The position numbers and the translations under genes are program-made. Under the pieces are notes generated by a model. That model had not been told where the DNA came from and made no database searches. It worked only from the letters and a program-made list of their open reading frames with translations. This document shows positions 30,332 through 37,846 of a DNA stretch of 37,883 bases, piece by piece. Source of the DNA: a virus; the IMG/VR virus record IMGVR_UViG_3300042090_001067, positions 1 through 37,883 of that record. One strand, 5' to 3'. Position 1 is the first letter of the stretch; each line of letters begins with the position of its first letter.

Positions 30332-30646
30332 ATGGATATAAATAAGTTAGTTGAAAACTCAGAAGCTGTAAAGACCAATTTTGAAAAAGACGAAGATCTT
30401 CGTCGTATGCGCGAATTCGTTGCGAAAAAGCTAGAGGATTACAGAAAGACAATAAACTATATGGCGTGTGATGCCCCGTTACAAATATTAGGGCTGTCTT
30501 CTGCGATAGAAACCGCTTTATTACGCCACGGCTGCAATAGGGTCAACGACCTTTTTGATATGGATTTTACTGAAGTCAAAGGGCTCGGACCGATTAGAAT
30601 CAAGGAGCTTAGAGCCTGCCTGGACCAATTCTTTTTTATGCTTTGA
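30332..30646 (+). CDS. RNA polymerase alpha C-terminal-domain-like protein
   Basis: A 104-residue protein from the ATG at 30332 (GGAG eight bases upstream). Residues 1-42 are a charged helix. Residues 48-100 (PLQILGLSSAIETALLRHGC, NRVNDLFDMD, then FTEVKGLGPIRIKELRACLD) follow the alpha-CTD helix-hairpin-helix plan, including the KGLGPIRIKEL hairpin. It could bind DNA or contact host transcription factors to redirect RNA polymerase. A generic HhH DNA-binding protein is the alternative. The last 126 bases are antisense to the conserved gene at 30521-31153. Confidence 0.6.
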   Translation: MDINKLVENSEAVKTNFEKDEDLRRMREFVAKKLEDYRKTINYMACDAPLQILGLSSAIETALLRHGCNRVNDLFDMDFTEVKGLGPIRIKELRACLDQFFFML

Positions 30647-31153
30647 TATATATTCTTCTTGCGAAACCATGTCGATATCATGCTCGTGACGAATATATTC
30701 CCAGAAAGTACCACTAAAAAACGCTACAGACCATGCCTGCATTGTTTCATAACGTTTATGGACAATAATATTTGTTCCTGCTAATTCAGCCATCACAACA
30801 TCGCTAGGAAGAACCCAAAGCCTCTTAATTATCTTACCGGTGGCTTTTGTATATAAAAAGACTGCTTGATTAGGTCGTGGGCTGGGTAAAAATGGACAGC
30901 AATAAAACTTTCTTCTCTTTGCGTTCTTTATCAGTGGGTCTTCGGCCAATTGCATGACAACGCAAAATCTTTCCAATGCACGCCAAGGATAGCCACCTTC
31001 TTCGTCAATATGATTTAAGTGGTTTTCTACACATATATCGAACTGGGCATCTAGGCTGTCGGCCATCGCATGACCAACTTCTAATGCATCATATTTCGTG
31101 GTGTCTCTTAGCGCCTTATTAGACAATTCTCCGGCTGTTAGATTTTCTGACAT
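30521..31153 (-). CDS. Conserved phage protein of the portal-scaffold block
   Basis: A 210-residue protein. RALERFCVVMQLAEDPLIKN, RRKFYCCPFLPSPRPNQAVF, LWVLPSDVVMAELA and TMQAWSVAFFSGTFWEYIR form a pattern I recall as strongly conserved in podoviruses near portal genes, function unknown. The C-terminal about 40 residues are less conserved in style and are coded opposite the alpha-CTD-like gene. A weak GAAAGGG site precedes the ATG. Confidence 0.7.
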   Translation of the reverse strand: MSENLTAGELSNKALRDTTKYDALEVGHAMADSLDAQFDICVENHLNHIDEEGGYPWRALERFCVVMQLAEDPLIKNAKRRKFYCCPFLPSPRPNQAVFLYTKATGKIIKRLWVLPSDVVMAELAGTNIIVHKRYETMQAWSVAFFSGTFWEYIRHEHDIDMVSQEEYISKHKKELVQAGSKLLDSNRSEPFDFSKIHIKKVVDPIAAVA

Positions 31154-31203
31154 TTCAGACCAACCCTTTCATGTAGTTTTTTTTATAAACTCGCCATTGC
31201 TGC

Positions 31204-31404
31204 TTAGTCGGGCTTGCGAGAAACTTTTTTAGGCTTTCCCTTAACAGCTTTATTCGGACTTTTCTCATCGGATTTTATCTCTTTTGCATCGATTTGTTTT
31301 TCAGGCCCTACCCATGAAAGTGAATCACCATGTCTCTCTATGTAAATGTTCTTTTCTATGGGCGTAAAACTTTCCCGCAGGGGATCTTTAGTGTAACGGC
31401 TCAA
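31204..31404 (-). CDS. Small basic protein with TTG start
   Basis: A 66-residue protein: LRESFTPIEKNIYIERHGDS at the front and a Lys/Ser/Pro-rich tail (KAVKGKPKKVSRKPD). The only in-frame start is TTG at 31404, overlapping the upstream stop (TTGA), so translation probably depends on coupling. No family recognised; sits in a cluster of small structural-block genes. Confidence 0.5.
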   Translation of the reverse strand: MSRYTKDPLRESFTPIEKNIYIERHGDSLSWVGPEKQIDAKEIKSDEKSPNKAVKGKPKKVSRKPD

Positions 31405-31610
31405 TGGTCACACTCATTCGTTTTAACGTGAGTACATGGCCTATCTTTGCCTCTCATAGGCATAAAAGCCCCCGCTGCTGTAGGATGACCATCGGGGGTA
31501 AGATTCATATTCTTTTCCCATTGTTCATTTGGAACAGCTCTACCACTTCCTTTTTTGATCACGTCGGCCGTTTTGTCTTTTGCATAATCAGGATTGTGCT
31601 TTGTTTTCAT
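31401..31610 (-). CDS. Small hypothetical protein
   Basis: A 69-residue protein with KGSGRAVPNEQWEKNMNLTP and DGHPTAAGAFMPMRGKDRPC, ending in His/Cys residues (CTHVKTNECDH) that could bind a metal. Starts on the stop of the previous gene (TGATG) and overlaps the next by four bases. Function unknown. Confidence 0.55.
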   Translation of the reverse strand: MKTKHNPDYAKDKTADVIKKGSGRAVPNEQWEKNMNLTPDGHPTAAGAFMPMRGKDRPCTHVKTNECDH

Positions 31611-31768
31611 CAGATCGCCCCCAAATATCTAAATAATTCATCTATTAACTCTTCTCTTTTAAGCATGGTCATGAATTTTGGATCCGATTGCTTCATATTT
31701 GGATCTCGTTTCCTCGCATCTTTGAAGTCGCACCACTTCTTCACTTCTATGCCAATATTAAATTCCAT
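31610..31768 (-). CDS. Small hypothetical protein
   Basis: A 52-residue protein from the ATG at 31768, preferred over the one at 31783 because AGGA and GGAAG lie just upstream of it. It contains VKKWCDFKDARKRDPNMKQS and KFMTMLKREELIDELFRYLG; charged and helical. The stop overlaps the next ATG (TGATG). Unknown role within the small-gene cluster behind the portal. Confidence 0.55.
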   Translation of the reverse strand: MEFNIGIEVKKWCDFKDARKRDPNMKQSDPKFMTMLKREELIDELFRYLGAI

Positions 31769-31789
31769 CTTCCATCCTGACATGTGAGC

Positions 31790-31808
31790 CGCTTACAAGA
31801 TGTAAGCG
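31790..31808. other. Perfect 8-base stem with triloop
   Basis: CGCTTACA (31790-31797) and TGTAAGCG (31801-31808) pair perfectly around AGA. It lies in the short gap between two minus-strand genes. There is no T-run, so an RNA processing or mRNA-stabilising hairpin is more likely than a terminator. Confidence 0.5.
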
Positions 31809-31817
31809 ACCCGTGCA

Positions 31818-32012
31818 TTAATATTTCATCTTATGCCTTTTAGCATATGCCGCAAGTTGATCGGCCGATTTTTTATATTCTTCTGCCTGATTCATTTCAG
31901 ACGAGTATTTCCCGTCGGCTTGGTCAACCATCTCCATTTTCTTTTCCCAATGTCCTTCATTGAATTTCCCCATTGCATGCATCTTGCCGTGGGCTTCTTT
32001 ACTGTGTGCCAT
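31818..32012 (-). CDS. Small hypothetical protein downstream of portal
   Basis: A 64-residue His/Met/Lys-rich protein from the ATG at 32012, with AGGAG (over the portal stop) six bases upstream; a start five codons earlier overlaps the portal and lacks a site. Sequence includes HSKEAHGKMHAMGKFNEGHW and helical EYKKSADQLAAYAKRHKMKY. Possibly an internal or assembly protein. Confidence 0.55.
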   Translation of the reverse strand: MAHSKEAHGKMHAMGKFNEGHWEKKMEMVDQADGKYSSEMNQAEEYKKSADQLAAYAKRHKMKY

Positions 32013-32013
32013 A

Positions 32014-34044
32014 CTATACTCCTGCACCAGCCATTGCTGGCATTTGTTGTTCGCTATTTACTGTATTTTGACCTTTTATTGCCATCGCAATTTCATAAGA
32101 ACGATGAATCATTTCCAGGTCTAAAGACTCCAATTCGACCATCGATTTAACTAAATCTAGTTCGGTCTGTGTTCGCTTGTGATCGGCATCGGCACGTAGA
32201 TCATCCATTTTCGCATAGCTTTCTTGTTCTTTAGCTGTGTCCAATCGCGCCTTTGCCATCGTGGCCATAATCTTACTTTGATCTATTTGAGATTGTTGTT
32301 GGGCCTGTTGTTGGGCTTGCTGGGCCTGTTGTTGTTGCTGTTCTTCCATATCCTCGATAACCTTACGCTTGTCCGTGATAAAGGCCGCCCGAAGGATAGA
32401 CTTGTCAGCAATCGCCATTCCCAATTCTTTAAAATGGAGGAGTTGTTGCAATTCCATCTGTTTTTGCGTTGCACTATAATTGCCTTCTTCGACAGAGATG
32501 GCATATTTTTGACTATGGCTTGTCCAGAAACGAGGATCTGCATCATGACCAAGAATGTTACGGATTTTACCTTTGCTAAAGTTCTTTCGTATGGCTTGTA
32601 GCCTGATTTTCCCGTACAATCGTTGTGTGTAGTCAAGTTTATCAAATATCGTTTGCAGAGTGGTAAGGCCCGCTCCTTGCCGTAACATCGAGAGAATCCC
32701 AGATTTGTCGTCCGTCGCTGAGCCCAAAAGTTCTTCATTGACTCCCGAAATTTTTGTAATGTCTTCTGCGAGGCTATTCGAAAGCTCTAAAAGTGATTGT
32801 GGTATAGATACGGGCTCGATTCTTTGAATTTCATTGGGAAGGTGTCCTGCCTTCAATGGGATTAAGAACCCATCGCCACCACTGGATTGTCTAAAACATT
32901 TAGGGTCTGGAACCACATCTACAGGGTAAATCCAACCAGCATTAAGTGAGCTCTGAAGTATTTGTAGCTCGATAACTTTACGCATATTATATAGGAACTG
33001 GCTATCTCGTAAGTTCCTAATGATACCCTGTTTCCTCCACGCATATGCCTGAATATCTTGTTCTATATAACATTGTGTCGGGACAAATGGATATTCGTCA
33101 ATGCCAAGTAAATTTTTTCCATGATATACAATTTTACCTGAAAGACCTATGACTAATTTGACAGTGGGGATTTGAACTTCTTTGACCTTTAACCAAGGCT
33201 GTTGATAGAGCACCTTCTCCATCATGTCTTTTTCTTCATCTTCGTTCTCTTCCCATTCAACGGCTTCACCGGTCATTGGGTCTAAGATTATTTTACCAGG
33301 CCTAGTAGTTCGATAATAGAATTCATCGTAGGTGAATAGGTTATTAATGGCGACGTTCTGAAGCTCGGCTTGTAATGGGAAGCGGCCATCTTTCATGCCA
33401 CCTGGTTTCATTTTGTCGATTTCTTTGGCATAGCCTGGAAGCAATGTCTTTGCCATCTGCTTCGACGTCCATCTTCTTCGCCAAATACCGTTACAATCAC
33501 TTAGGTCTTGCTTTCTGGTGTATTGATCAATCAAGAAGTTGTTGTATTGCACGGAATCGGTGAAAAGATCTCCTGAAACGGGATCATAGGTATAATCAGG
33601 ATATAGGTGCAGTAATGTTTCACCTGTATCACAGGCCCCTTCGAAAGATTGAGAGAGATATTCTTGGAATCCATCTCTATCATCTACCCATCGCATGACC
33701 TTGTTATAGTCATCGGCTAGTGGGTCGTCGTTATCATGGACGGGAAGAGTGATGGTAGATTTTCTGTTTTTACGTTGGAATCCGCAGATCATATTTATAT
33801 GACGGCGGATCAAGTTAAAGAAAAACTTCTGAACGTTTTGAGAGTTGTTCCCATAAAATGCGTTGTACAACTGCTGATCACCGACTTTGAAGCGCTTGTC
33901 GATGGCACCTTGTAACCACAAGGTGGAGTTTGCGGTATAATTGGACTGGTAAAACCAGTCCTGCATTTGCTTGAGGTCTTTTGCTGACACATCACTAGGA
34001 TCTATATACCCCAATGAGTAATTGCCCGATTCGTACGAACCCAT
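32014..34044 (-). CDS. Portal protein, P22-like
   Basis: A 676-residue protein expected to form the twelve-part ring through which DNA enters and leaves the capsid. Key stretches: IRRHINMICGFQRKNRKSTI (79-98), a wing domain with CDTGETLLHLYPDY, YTRKQDLSDCNGIWRRRW, and ISGVNEELLGSATDDKSGIL in the clip/stem part. A Gln-rich barrel follows (about 575-600, QQQQQAQQAQQQAQQQ), then a long helix. Length and order match P22-type portals. No clear ribosome site. Confidence 0.8.
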   Translation of the reverse strand: MGSYESGNYSLGYIDPSDVSAKDLKQMQDWFYQSNYTANSTLWLQGAIDKRFKVGDQQLYNAFYGNNSQNVQKFFFNLIRRHINMICGFQRKNRKSTITLPVHDNDDPLADDYNKVMRWVDDRDGFQEYLSQSFEGACDTGETLLHLYPDYTYDPVSGDLFTDSVQYNNFLIDQYTRKQDLSDCNGIWRRRWTSKQMAKTLLPGYAKEIDKMKPGGMKDGRFPLQAELQNVAINNLFTYDEFYYRTTRPGKIILDPMTGEAVEWEENEDEEKDMMEKVLYQQPWLKVKEVQIPTVKLVIGLSGKIVYHGKNLLGIDEYPFVPTQCYIEQDIQAYAWRKQGIIRNLRDSQFLYNMRKVIELQILQSSLNAGWIYPVDVVPDPKCFRQSSGGDGFLIPLKAGHLPNEIQRIEPVSIPQSLLELSNSLAEDITKISGVNEELLGSATDDKSGILSMLRQGAGLTTLQTIFDKLDYTQRLYGKIRLQAIRKNFSKGKIRNILGHDADPRFWTSHSQKYAISVEEGNYSATQKQMELQQLLHFKELGMAIADKSILRAAFITDKRKVIEDMEEQQQQQAQQAQQQAQQQSQIDQSKIMATMAKARLDTAKEQESYAKMDDLRADADHKRTQTELDLVKSMVELESLDLEMIHRSYEIAMAIKGQNTVNSEQQMPAMAGAGV

Positions 34045-34099
34045 GAATGCCGTGTGTTAAGATTAAAATTTAATCTACCACAACGGCTATATTCGCGCA

Positions 34100-34832
34100 T
34101 TAGTCTTGCTCGATTTTTTCGCGTCTCATAAACATATACACTTTTTTATATAGCCTATCATAGATGTTACTCACGCATGACATCTTAAAAGATTCAATGA
34201 CTTCGTCTCTTCTGATGTTTAGTTTGGTCAACATGTTTTCATGGTCGTAAGATTCATCGGATACGATCTTATAAATAGCCAAAAAGTCATTTTTCTTCAA
34301 AACTTTAACCCCGCATATTTTTTTCACGAAACAAGTGATTTCGTCAATCTCATAAGCTTTACCCGTGATCCAATTTTTATTCTTAGTCACTTTAAACTTT
34401 CCAAGTCTAAATTGTCTTTCCTTGTTGTCTACACCGGTACATAAAGGCAATAAGAATGCGAGGGGCATTTGAGGATATGTTTTTAGCAAGTCGTCTACGA
34501 ATTGATAAGAATCCTTATACTCTGACACGGCCATATGATGTTTTAGATAGTCTTTCAGGGACCAGCATTTTTGAACCTGAAGTAATGATATGTCTATTTC
34601 CTCTATTTCATCATTGATGAATGTAATAAATAGGAACGCGTAATTGTTTTGCAGCAAGCAATCGATGTTGTCCATCTAGTACATATTTTTCTTTATTGCA
34701 TATGATAGGCTTTAAATCGAGCATGTTTTTTTGCTTGATGGATTCTAAAACAGCAGATGTTCTTGTCACGTTTCTTTGAGACTCAAGAAACTTGAATTGA
34801 TCGTAATCGGTGGTTTTGTGTATTGTGGTCAT
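34100..34832 (-). pseudogene. ParB-like gene split by a frameshift
   Basis: Codons from the ATG at 34832 give MTTIHKTTDYDQFKFLESQR and then YVLDGQHRLLAAKQLRVP, a ParB/sulfiredoxin-type domain, stopping at 34611 after 73 residues. The other frame (34675-34100) continues directly with NDEIEEIDISLLQVQKCWSL and 150 further residues, as expected for the family. Skipping one base near 34617-34619 joins them into one protein of about 240 residues reading PIYYIINDEIEEID. A real mutation, a sequencing error or programmed frameshifting are possible. Confidence 0.65.
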
Positions 34833-34838
34833 GCAGGA

Positions 34839-34877
34839 CTCCTTAAGTTTACGGTTAGCGCTTTAAAACTAAAGGAG
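34839..34877 (-). promoter_or_regulatory. Leader hairpin sequestering the ribosome site of the ParB-like gene
   Basis: On the minus-strand RNA, CTCCTT (34877-34872) pairs with AAGGAG (34844-34839). After one T-T mismatch, AGTTT (34870-34866) pairs with AAACT (34850-34846); the loop is 15 bases. The whole AAGGAG ribosome site is hidden, six bases from the ATG at 34832. Same design as at 27884 and 16361. Confidence 0.55.
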
Positions 34878-34943
34878 GCCTGTACTTTCTTTCAACAAGA
34901 AATTGACAAAAGCAATAATCTGCTCTTGTCCTGAATTTTTCCC

Positions 34944-35339
34944 TCACGCACAATTTTTCCCCGTGGCGTTTTCGAGGTTAAGCGTCTTTAATTCCTCCTG
35001 CAACTCCTCTATGATTTTCTTGTAACCCTGCGCTATTTCTTTTTGCTGATCATATAGGTATTCATAGTTCTGCGAGTTTTTTCTCCAATATTCTATTTCT
35101 TTAACATATTGCATATTAGACTTGTTGTTTTCAACACTATGTTTTCCCCAGGATTGATATTTGATTCCTGCAATCAACCGCTCAGCTTGGGCTAATTCGG
35201 ATTTTTCCCACATTTTTGATGTGTGGTGATAAGCTTCCGCATAATCTCCTTGCAATGTATCCGGATCGAGACCTAAAAAAGACATCATCTCCCTTTCATC
35301 TTCGAACTGATATATATTATCATCTATCAAATATCCCAT
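34944..35339 (-). CDS. Hypothetical protein following the terminase
   Basis: A 131-residue protein from the ATG at 35339, which overlaps the terminase stop (TAATG). Acidic N-terminus (GYLIDDNIYQFEDEREMMSF), then SELAQAERLIAGIKYQSWGK, then a coiled-coil end (QGYKKIIEELQEELKTLNLE). Probably a packaging accessory by position; no family recognised. Confidence 0.55.
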   Translation of the reverse strand: MGYLIDDNIYQFEDEREMMSFLGLDPDTLQGDYAEAYHHTSKMWEKSELAQAERLIAGIKYQSWGKHSVENNKSNMQYVKEIEYWRKNSQNYEYLYDQQKEIAQGYKKIIEELQEELKTLNLENATGKNCA

Positions 35340-36613
35340 TAGAAATACCCTCCAGGTGTTGGGCCTAAGGGACCCCAAGAGTCATCGGGACCAAGAATGT
35401 CTCTTCTATATCTTCCGTAATCCCCTATATCAGGGCTGTCAAATTCTCCTCTTGGGAATGCGCTACAGACGGCATATCGTAATGCATCGCATATATGATC
35501 ATCTTTTTTGACAGGCTTGTCTTCGCCGCGTTGTGCGGCTTTAGAATCCCATGCATAAGATTGAAGATGTTCGCGCAAAACCGTACATCCCTTTTGGATG
35601 ACTATGTTTTTTCCGCCAATAAATTTAGAACAGATCTTAATGCCAAGTAAGACATCGTTGTTGGCGTCAAGTACGGGTAGGTCGGCTTGTCGCAATGCAA
35701 TTTTAAGAGACGCTGCGGCAGGATCCACGTAAATTGAAGAGACGTTTTTATATCCAATAAAATCCTTGATATCTCGTGTGAGTTCTTGATCTGTCTTGGA
35801 TCGACCTTTTTTAGCTGAGTCATAGTAATATTCTGCTTCCACTCTAATTTGCGGCCACTTATTGGGGGTGACGGCACATAATACCGCAGCTGTTGCATTA
35901 GTGGTTCCATAGTCAACACCAACAATATAATAGTTGGGCGTAGGGAAAGGATTTTCATATTCGTTGTCTTTATCGTAGCAATCATAAATGGCTCCATGTG
36001 CTAGAGCCCACTCTCCGAGAATATATCTATTATACCACATCCCTGAGTAAGAAGCCTTAAGCTGCTGTTTATAGGCGTCATCAAGTGTAGGATTATCTTC
36101 TAGACAGAAATTCCAATACACCAAGTCAAGGCATGGCTTATCAATATAGTCTTTCTTAAGCCAGTGTGCAGGGCCTTCAGGGTTGCACGTTGCTAATAAT
36201 TTTGCACCTGGTACGCGAAGCCGACTTTCTAGCATTTTCCAGAAAGGTTCCGGAAGGTTCGTAGCTTCGTCGACATAAGCAAGAGCGAGAGTAGACCCCT
36301 GTATCGTCGCTACTGCGGAAACGTCCGGTGCCCCAACAAACCATACATCCCTGTTGTATAATCGGCTCATTTGTGCTTTCTCTGTCGGACATGGGAATCC
36401 TAATCGTCTATATAGATGAGTTAAAATGTTACGCTGTATAGATGTCCTGTTGACACCGATGATCATAGCATCGCCAGGAGAGCCGTTCTTAAGGTCGTAA
36501 ATGAAGCGTTCGATGCTGGAATAGGTTTTGCCACTAGAAACAGCGCCGACCCAAATGTTGAATCTGTGTGTAGCTTCAACAAATGACTTATTCTGTTTTG
36601 CGCTGGTCGGCAT
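35339..36613 (-). CDS. Terminase large subunit
   Basis: A 424-residue packaging ATPase-nuclease. Walker A GAVSSGKT (23-30), Walker B LALAYVDEA (109-117), coupling motif ATCNPEG (141-147). The RNase-H-fold nuclease has Asp234 in VDYGTTNA, Asp297 in YVDPAA and DDHICDALRY (371-380). All motifs of a complete protein are present. Pumps DNA into the prohead through the portal and cuts concatemers or headfuls. Overlaps the small subunit gene by 26 bases. Confidence 0.92.
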   Translation of the reverse strand: MPTSAKQNKSFVEATHRFNIWVGAVSSGKTYSSIERFIYDLKNGSPGDAMIIGVNRTSIQRNILTHLYRRLGFPCPTEKAQMSRLYNRDVWFVGAPDVSAVATIQGSTLALAYVDEATNLPEPFWKMLESRLRVPGAKLLATCNPEGPAHWLKKDYIDKPCLDLVYWNFCLEDNPTLDDAYKQQLKASYSGMWYNRYILGEWALAHGAIYDCYDKDNEYENPFPTPNYYIVGVDYGTTNATAAVLCAVTPNKWPQIRVEAEYYYDSAKKGRSKTDQELTRDIKDFIGYKNVSSIYVDPAAASLKIALRQADLPVLDANNDVLLGIKICSKFIGGKNIVIQKGCTVLREHLQSYAWDSKAAQRGEDKPVKKDDHICDALRYAVCSAFPRGEFDSPDIGDYGRYRRDILGPDDSWGPLGPTPGGYF

Positions 36614-36983
36614 TCGCCCTCAACTCTTCCAATTGATGTTCGAGTTCCATAATGCGATGCGATTGATCTATAGAGGACTGATTGGCCGCAAGGAATTGGC
36701 TATTTTCGGGCAACTTCTGCCCGCACCTTATTTGCAAATTCCAAAGTAATGCCGGCCAATATCCCTTTAATGCTTTTTGGAATGAAGCCGCCTCTAAAAG
36801 AGTACGTCCTTCACTGAGTAGCGCTGCCGAAAAGGCCGACCAAGACATTCCATATTTTTCTTTCACTCTACTGCGAAGAGTATCTTCATCAATACAATAG
36901 GTTTCACATATATCTACTTGTTTGCATCCAGATTTGACGCATAACTCGATCATGTCCCAATTGATCTCTTTTTTCACTCCCAT
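36588..36983 (-). CDS. Terminase small subunit
   Basis: A 131-residue protein. N-terminal DNA-binding HTH (INWDMIELCVKSGCKQVDIC, then the CIDEDTLRSRVKEKY segment, about 7-45), a central helical oligomerisation region, and a C-terminal coiled coil (HRIMELEHQLEELRANADQR). Recognises the packaging start and stimulates the large subunit, encoded immediately downstream. First gene of the leftward structural operon, with a promoter at 37013-37041. Confidence 0.8.
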   Translation of the reverse strand: MGVKKEINWDMIELCVKSGCKQVDICETYCIDEDTLRSRVKEKYGMSWSAFSAALLSEGRTLLEAASFQKALKGYWPALLWNLQIRCGQKLPENSQFLAANQSSIDQSHRIMELEHQLEELRANADQRKTE

Positions 36984-37012
36984 ACGACGCCATGGTATAG
37001 ATTTATTATTTA

Positions 37013-37041
37013 TCTATAATCGAATACGTAGCATGATTCAA
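37013..37041 (-). promoter_or_regulatory. Predicted late promoter upstream of the terminase genes
   Basis: On the minus strand TTGAAT (37041-37036) and TATAGA (37018-37013) are spaced 17 bases apart and followed by an AT-rich stretch, about 30 bases before the terminase small subunit ATG. It could drive the long structural operon. Confidence 0.45.
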
Positions 37042-37051
37042 GAAAAATCTA

Positions 37052-37267
37052 TCAAGAGGTTTTTTCTTTATGGCCCGTTTCTGCGTCATTATTATCAAAA
37101 AACTTTACCTGTCCTTCAGTTGCTTTTTCAATATTTCTAGCCATTTTTTTACCAGGTATTCTTCTGCCATTCATTATAGCAGAAATATAGCTTCTGTCGC
37201 AGTCAATGATTTTGCAGAATTCATAGGCTTTAAGATTTTTTGTGGCGAGGTATACGCGTAAGTTCAT
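37052..37267 (-). CDS. XRE-type transcriptional repressor (Cro/CI-like)
   Basis: A 71-residue protein consisting of a helix-turn-helix: LRVYLATKNLKAYEFCKIID, CDRSYISAIMNGRRIPG as turn and recognition helix, then MARNIEKATEG. No protease or dimerisation domain, so closer to Cro or to small repressors. AGGA lies eight bases before the ATG. It is divergent from the genes at 37485 across a region with four AAAATTC half-sites, as in a phage genetic switch. Confidence 0.8.
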   Translation of the reverse strand: MNLRVYLATKNLKAYEFCKIIDCDRSYISAIMNGRRIPGKKMARNIEKATEGQVKFFDNNDAETGHKEKTS

Positions 37268-37298
37268 GTTGGATCCTATTTTTAAGAGTTACCACACA

Positions 37299-37327
37299 TT
37301 TATATCACATGTTGAATTTTTCTTCAA
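37299..37327 (-). promoter_or_regulatory. Predicted repressor promoter
   Basis: On the minus strand TTGAAG (37327-37322) and TATAAA (37304-37299) are exactly 17 bases apart, 32 bases before the repressor ATG. A GAATTTT half-site (37314-37320) lies between the boxes, so the repressor could control its own synthesis. Confidence 0.55.
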
Positions 37328-37374
37328 GTTCGACAAAATTCACGTTTATGAATTTTTGGACTTGTGGAAAATTC
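37314..37374. promoter_or_regulatory. Operator region with four alternating half-sites
   Basis: GAATTTT at 37314-37320, AAAATTC at 37335-37341, GAATTTT at 37350-37356 and AAAATTC at 37368-37374 form alternating inverted pairs. The central pair is flanked by CAAGT (37325-37329) and ACTTG (37360-37364), extending the dyad. They are probably binding sites of the XRE protein. A plus-strand -10-like TATAAC lies at 37391-37396, with no good -35 at normal spacing. Confidence 0.55.
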
Positions 37375-37484
37375 CTAAAAAGTGTACATTTATAACATAA
37401 ACGAATAGCTCCTCGGTGACTGGTCCATCAAAACCAGCGAGTTGAGTAAATCGTTTGGACAGGAAAGATAACAAGAGAGGGAAA

Positions 37485-37652
37485 ATGGATAACTCAGAGC
37501 AAAAAACTAGGGATTGTTTTAACTCTAGGGTATTGATGACAAAACGTGTCTCATACTGGAAAGATTACAGATATCAGAATGATATAAAGGAATTTGACAA
37601 ATATATAAATGACCTGAAATTTAAGGAGCAGTTATGCTACTTAAGGAAATGA
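37485..37652 (+). CDS. Small early protein
   Basis: A 55-residue protein from the ATG at 37485, with AGAGAGG upstream; an in-frame start 10 codons earlier has none. Highly charged: MDNSEQKTRDCFNSRVLMTK, then YQNDIKEFDKYINDLKFKEQ. It is the first gene rightward of the switch, where phages often place antirepressors or host-takeover proteins. No family recognised. Confidence 0.55.
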   Translation: MDNSEQKTRDCFNSRVLMTKRVSYWKDYRYQNDIKEFDKYINDLKFKEQLCYLRK

Positions 37653-37846
37653 AAAAAGAAGTTAAGACCATGAAATCATATCTTAAAGATATGGAAGAAC
37701 ACTTGAAAAAAGCACGAGAAATTGCTTACTTTTTCGAAGAATCGATAATGGACATGGAGGAAAACGACTTAACATACACAGTAGAATATTTTGAAGATGC
37801 AGTGGCCAGGATGCACAAATTTATGTATAGTCCGCCAAGACTTTGA
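37634..37846 (+). CDS. Small early coiled-coil protein
   Basis: A 70-residue helical, acidic/basic mixed protein (KEVKTMKSYLKDMEEHLKKA, then EIAYFFEESIMDMEENDLTY). AAGGAG lies before the ATG at 37634, and the start overlaps the previous gene by 19 bases. Its stop is the last base before the terminal repeat and the terminator at 9-52. Function unknown. Confidence 0.6.
   Translation: MLLKEMKKEVKTMKSYLKDMEEHLKKAREIAYFFEESIMDMEENDLTYTVEYFEDAVARMHKFMYSPPRL

Noticed and set aside
31404-31787. Plus-strand 127-codon frame
   Set aside because: Lies opposite three small coupled minus-strand genes; no ribosome site or family features.
32283-32738. Alternative minus-strand frame inside the portal gene
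   Set aside because: Ends in Asn-rich sequence created by the Gln-repeat codons of the portal; no start signal.
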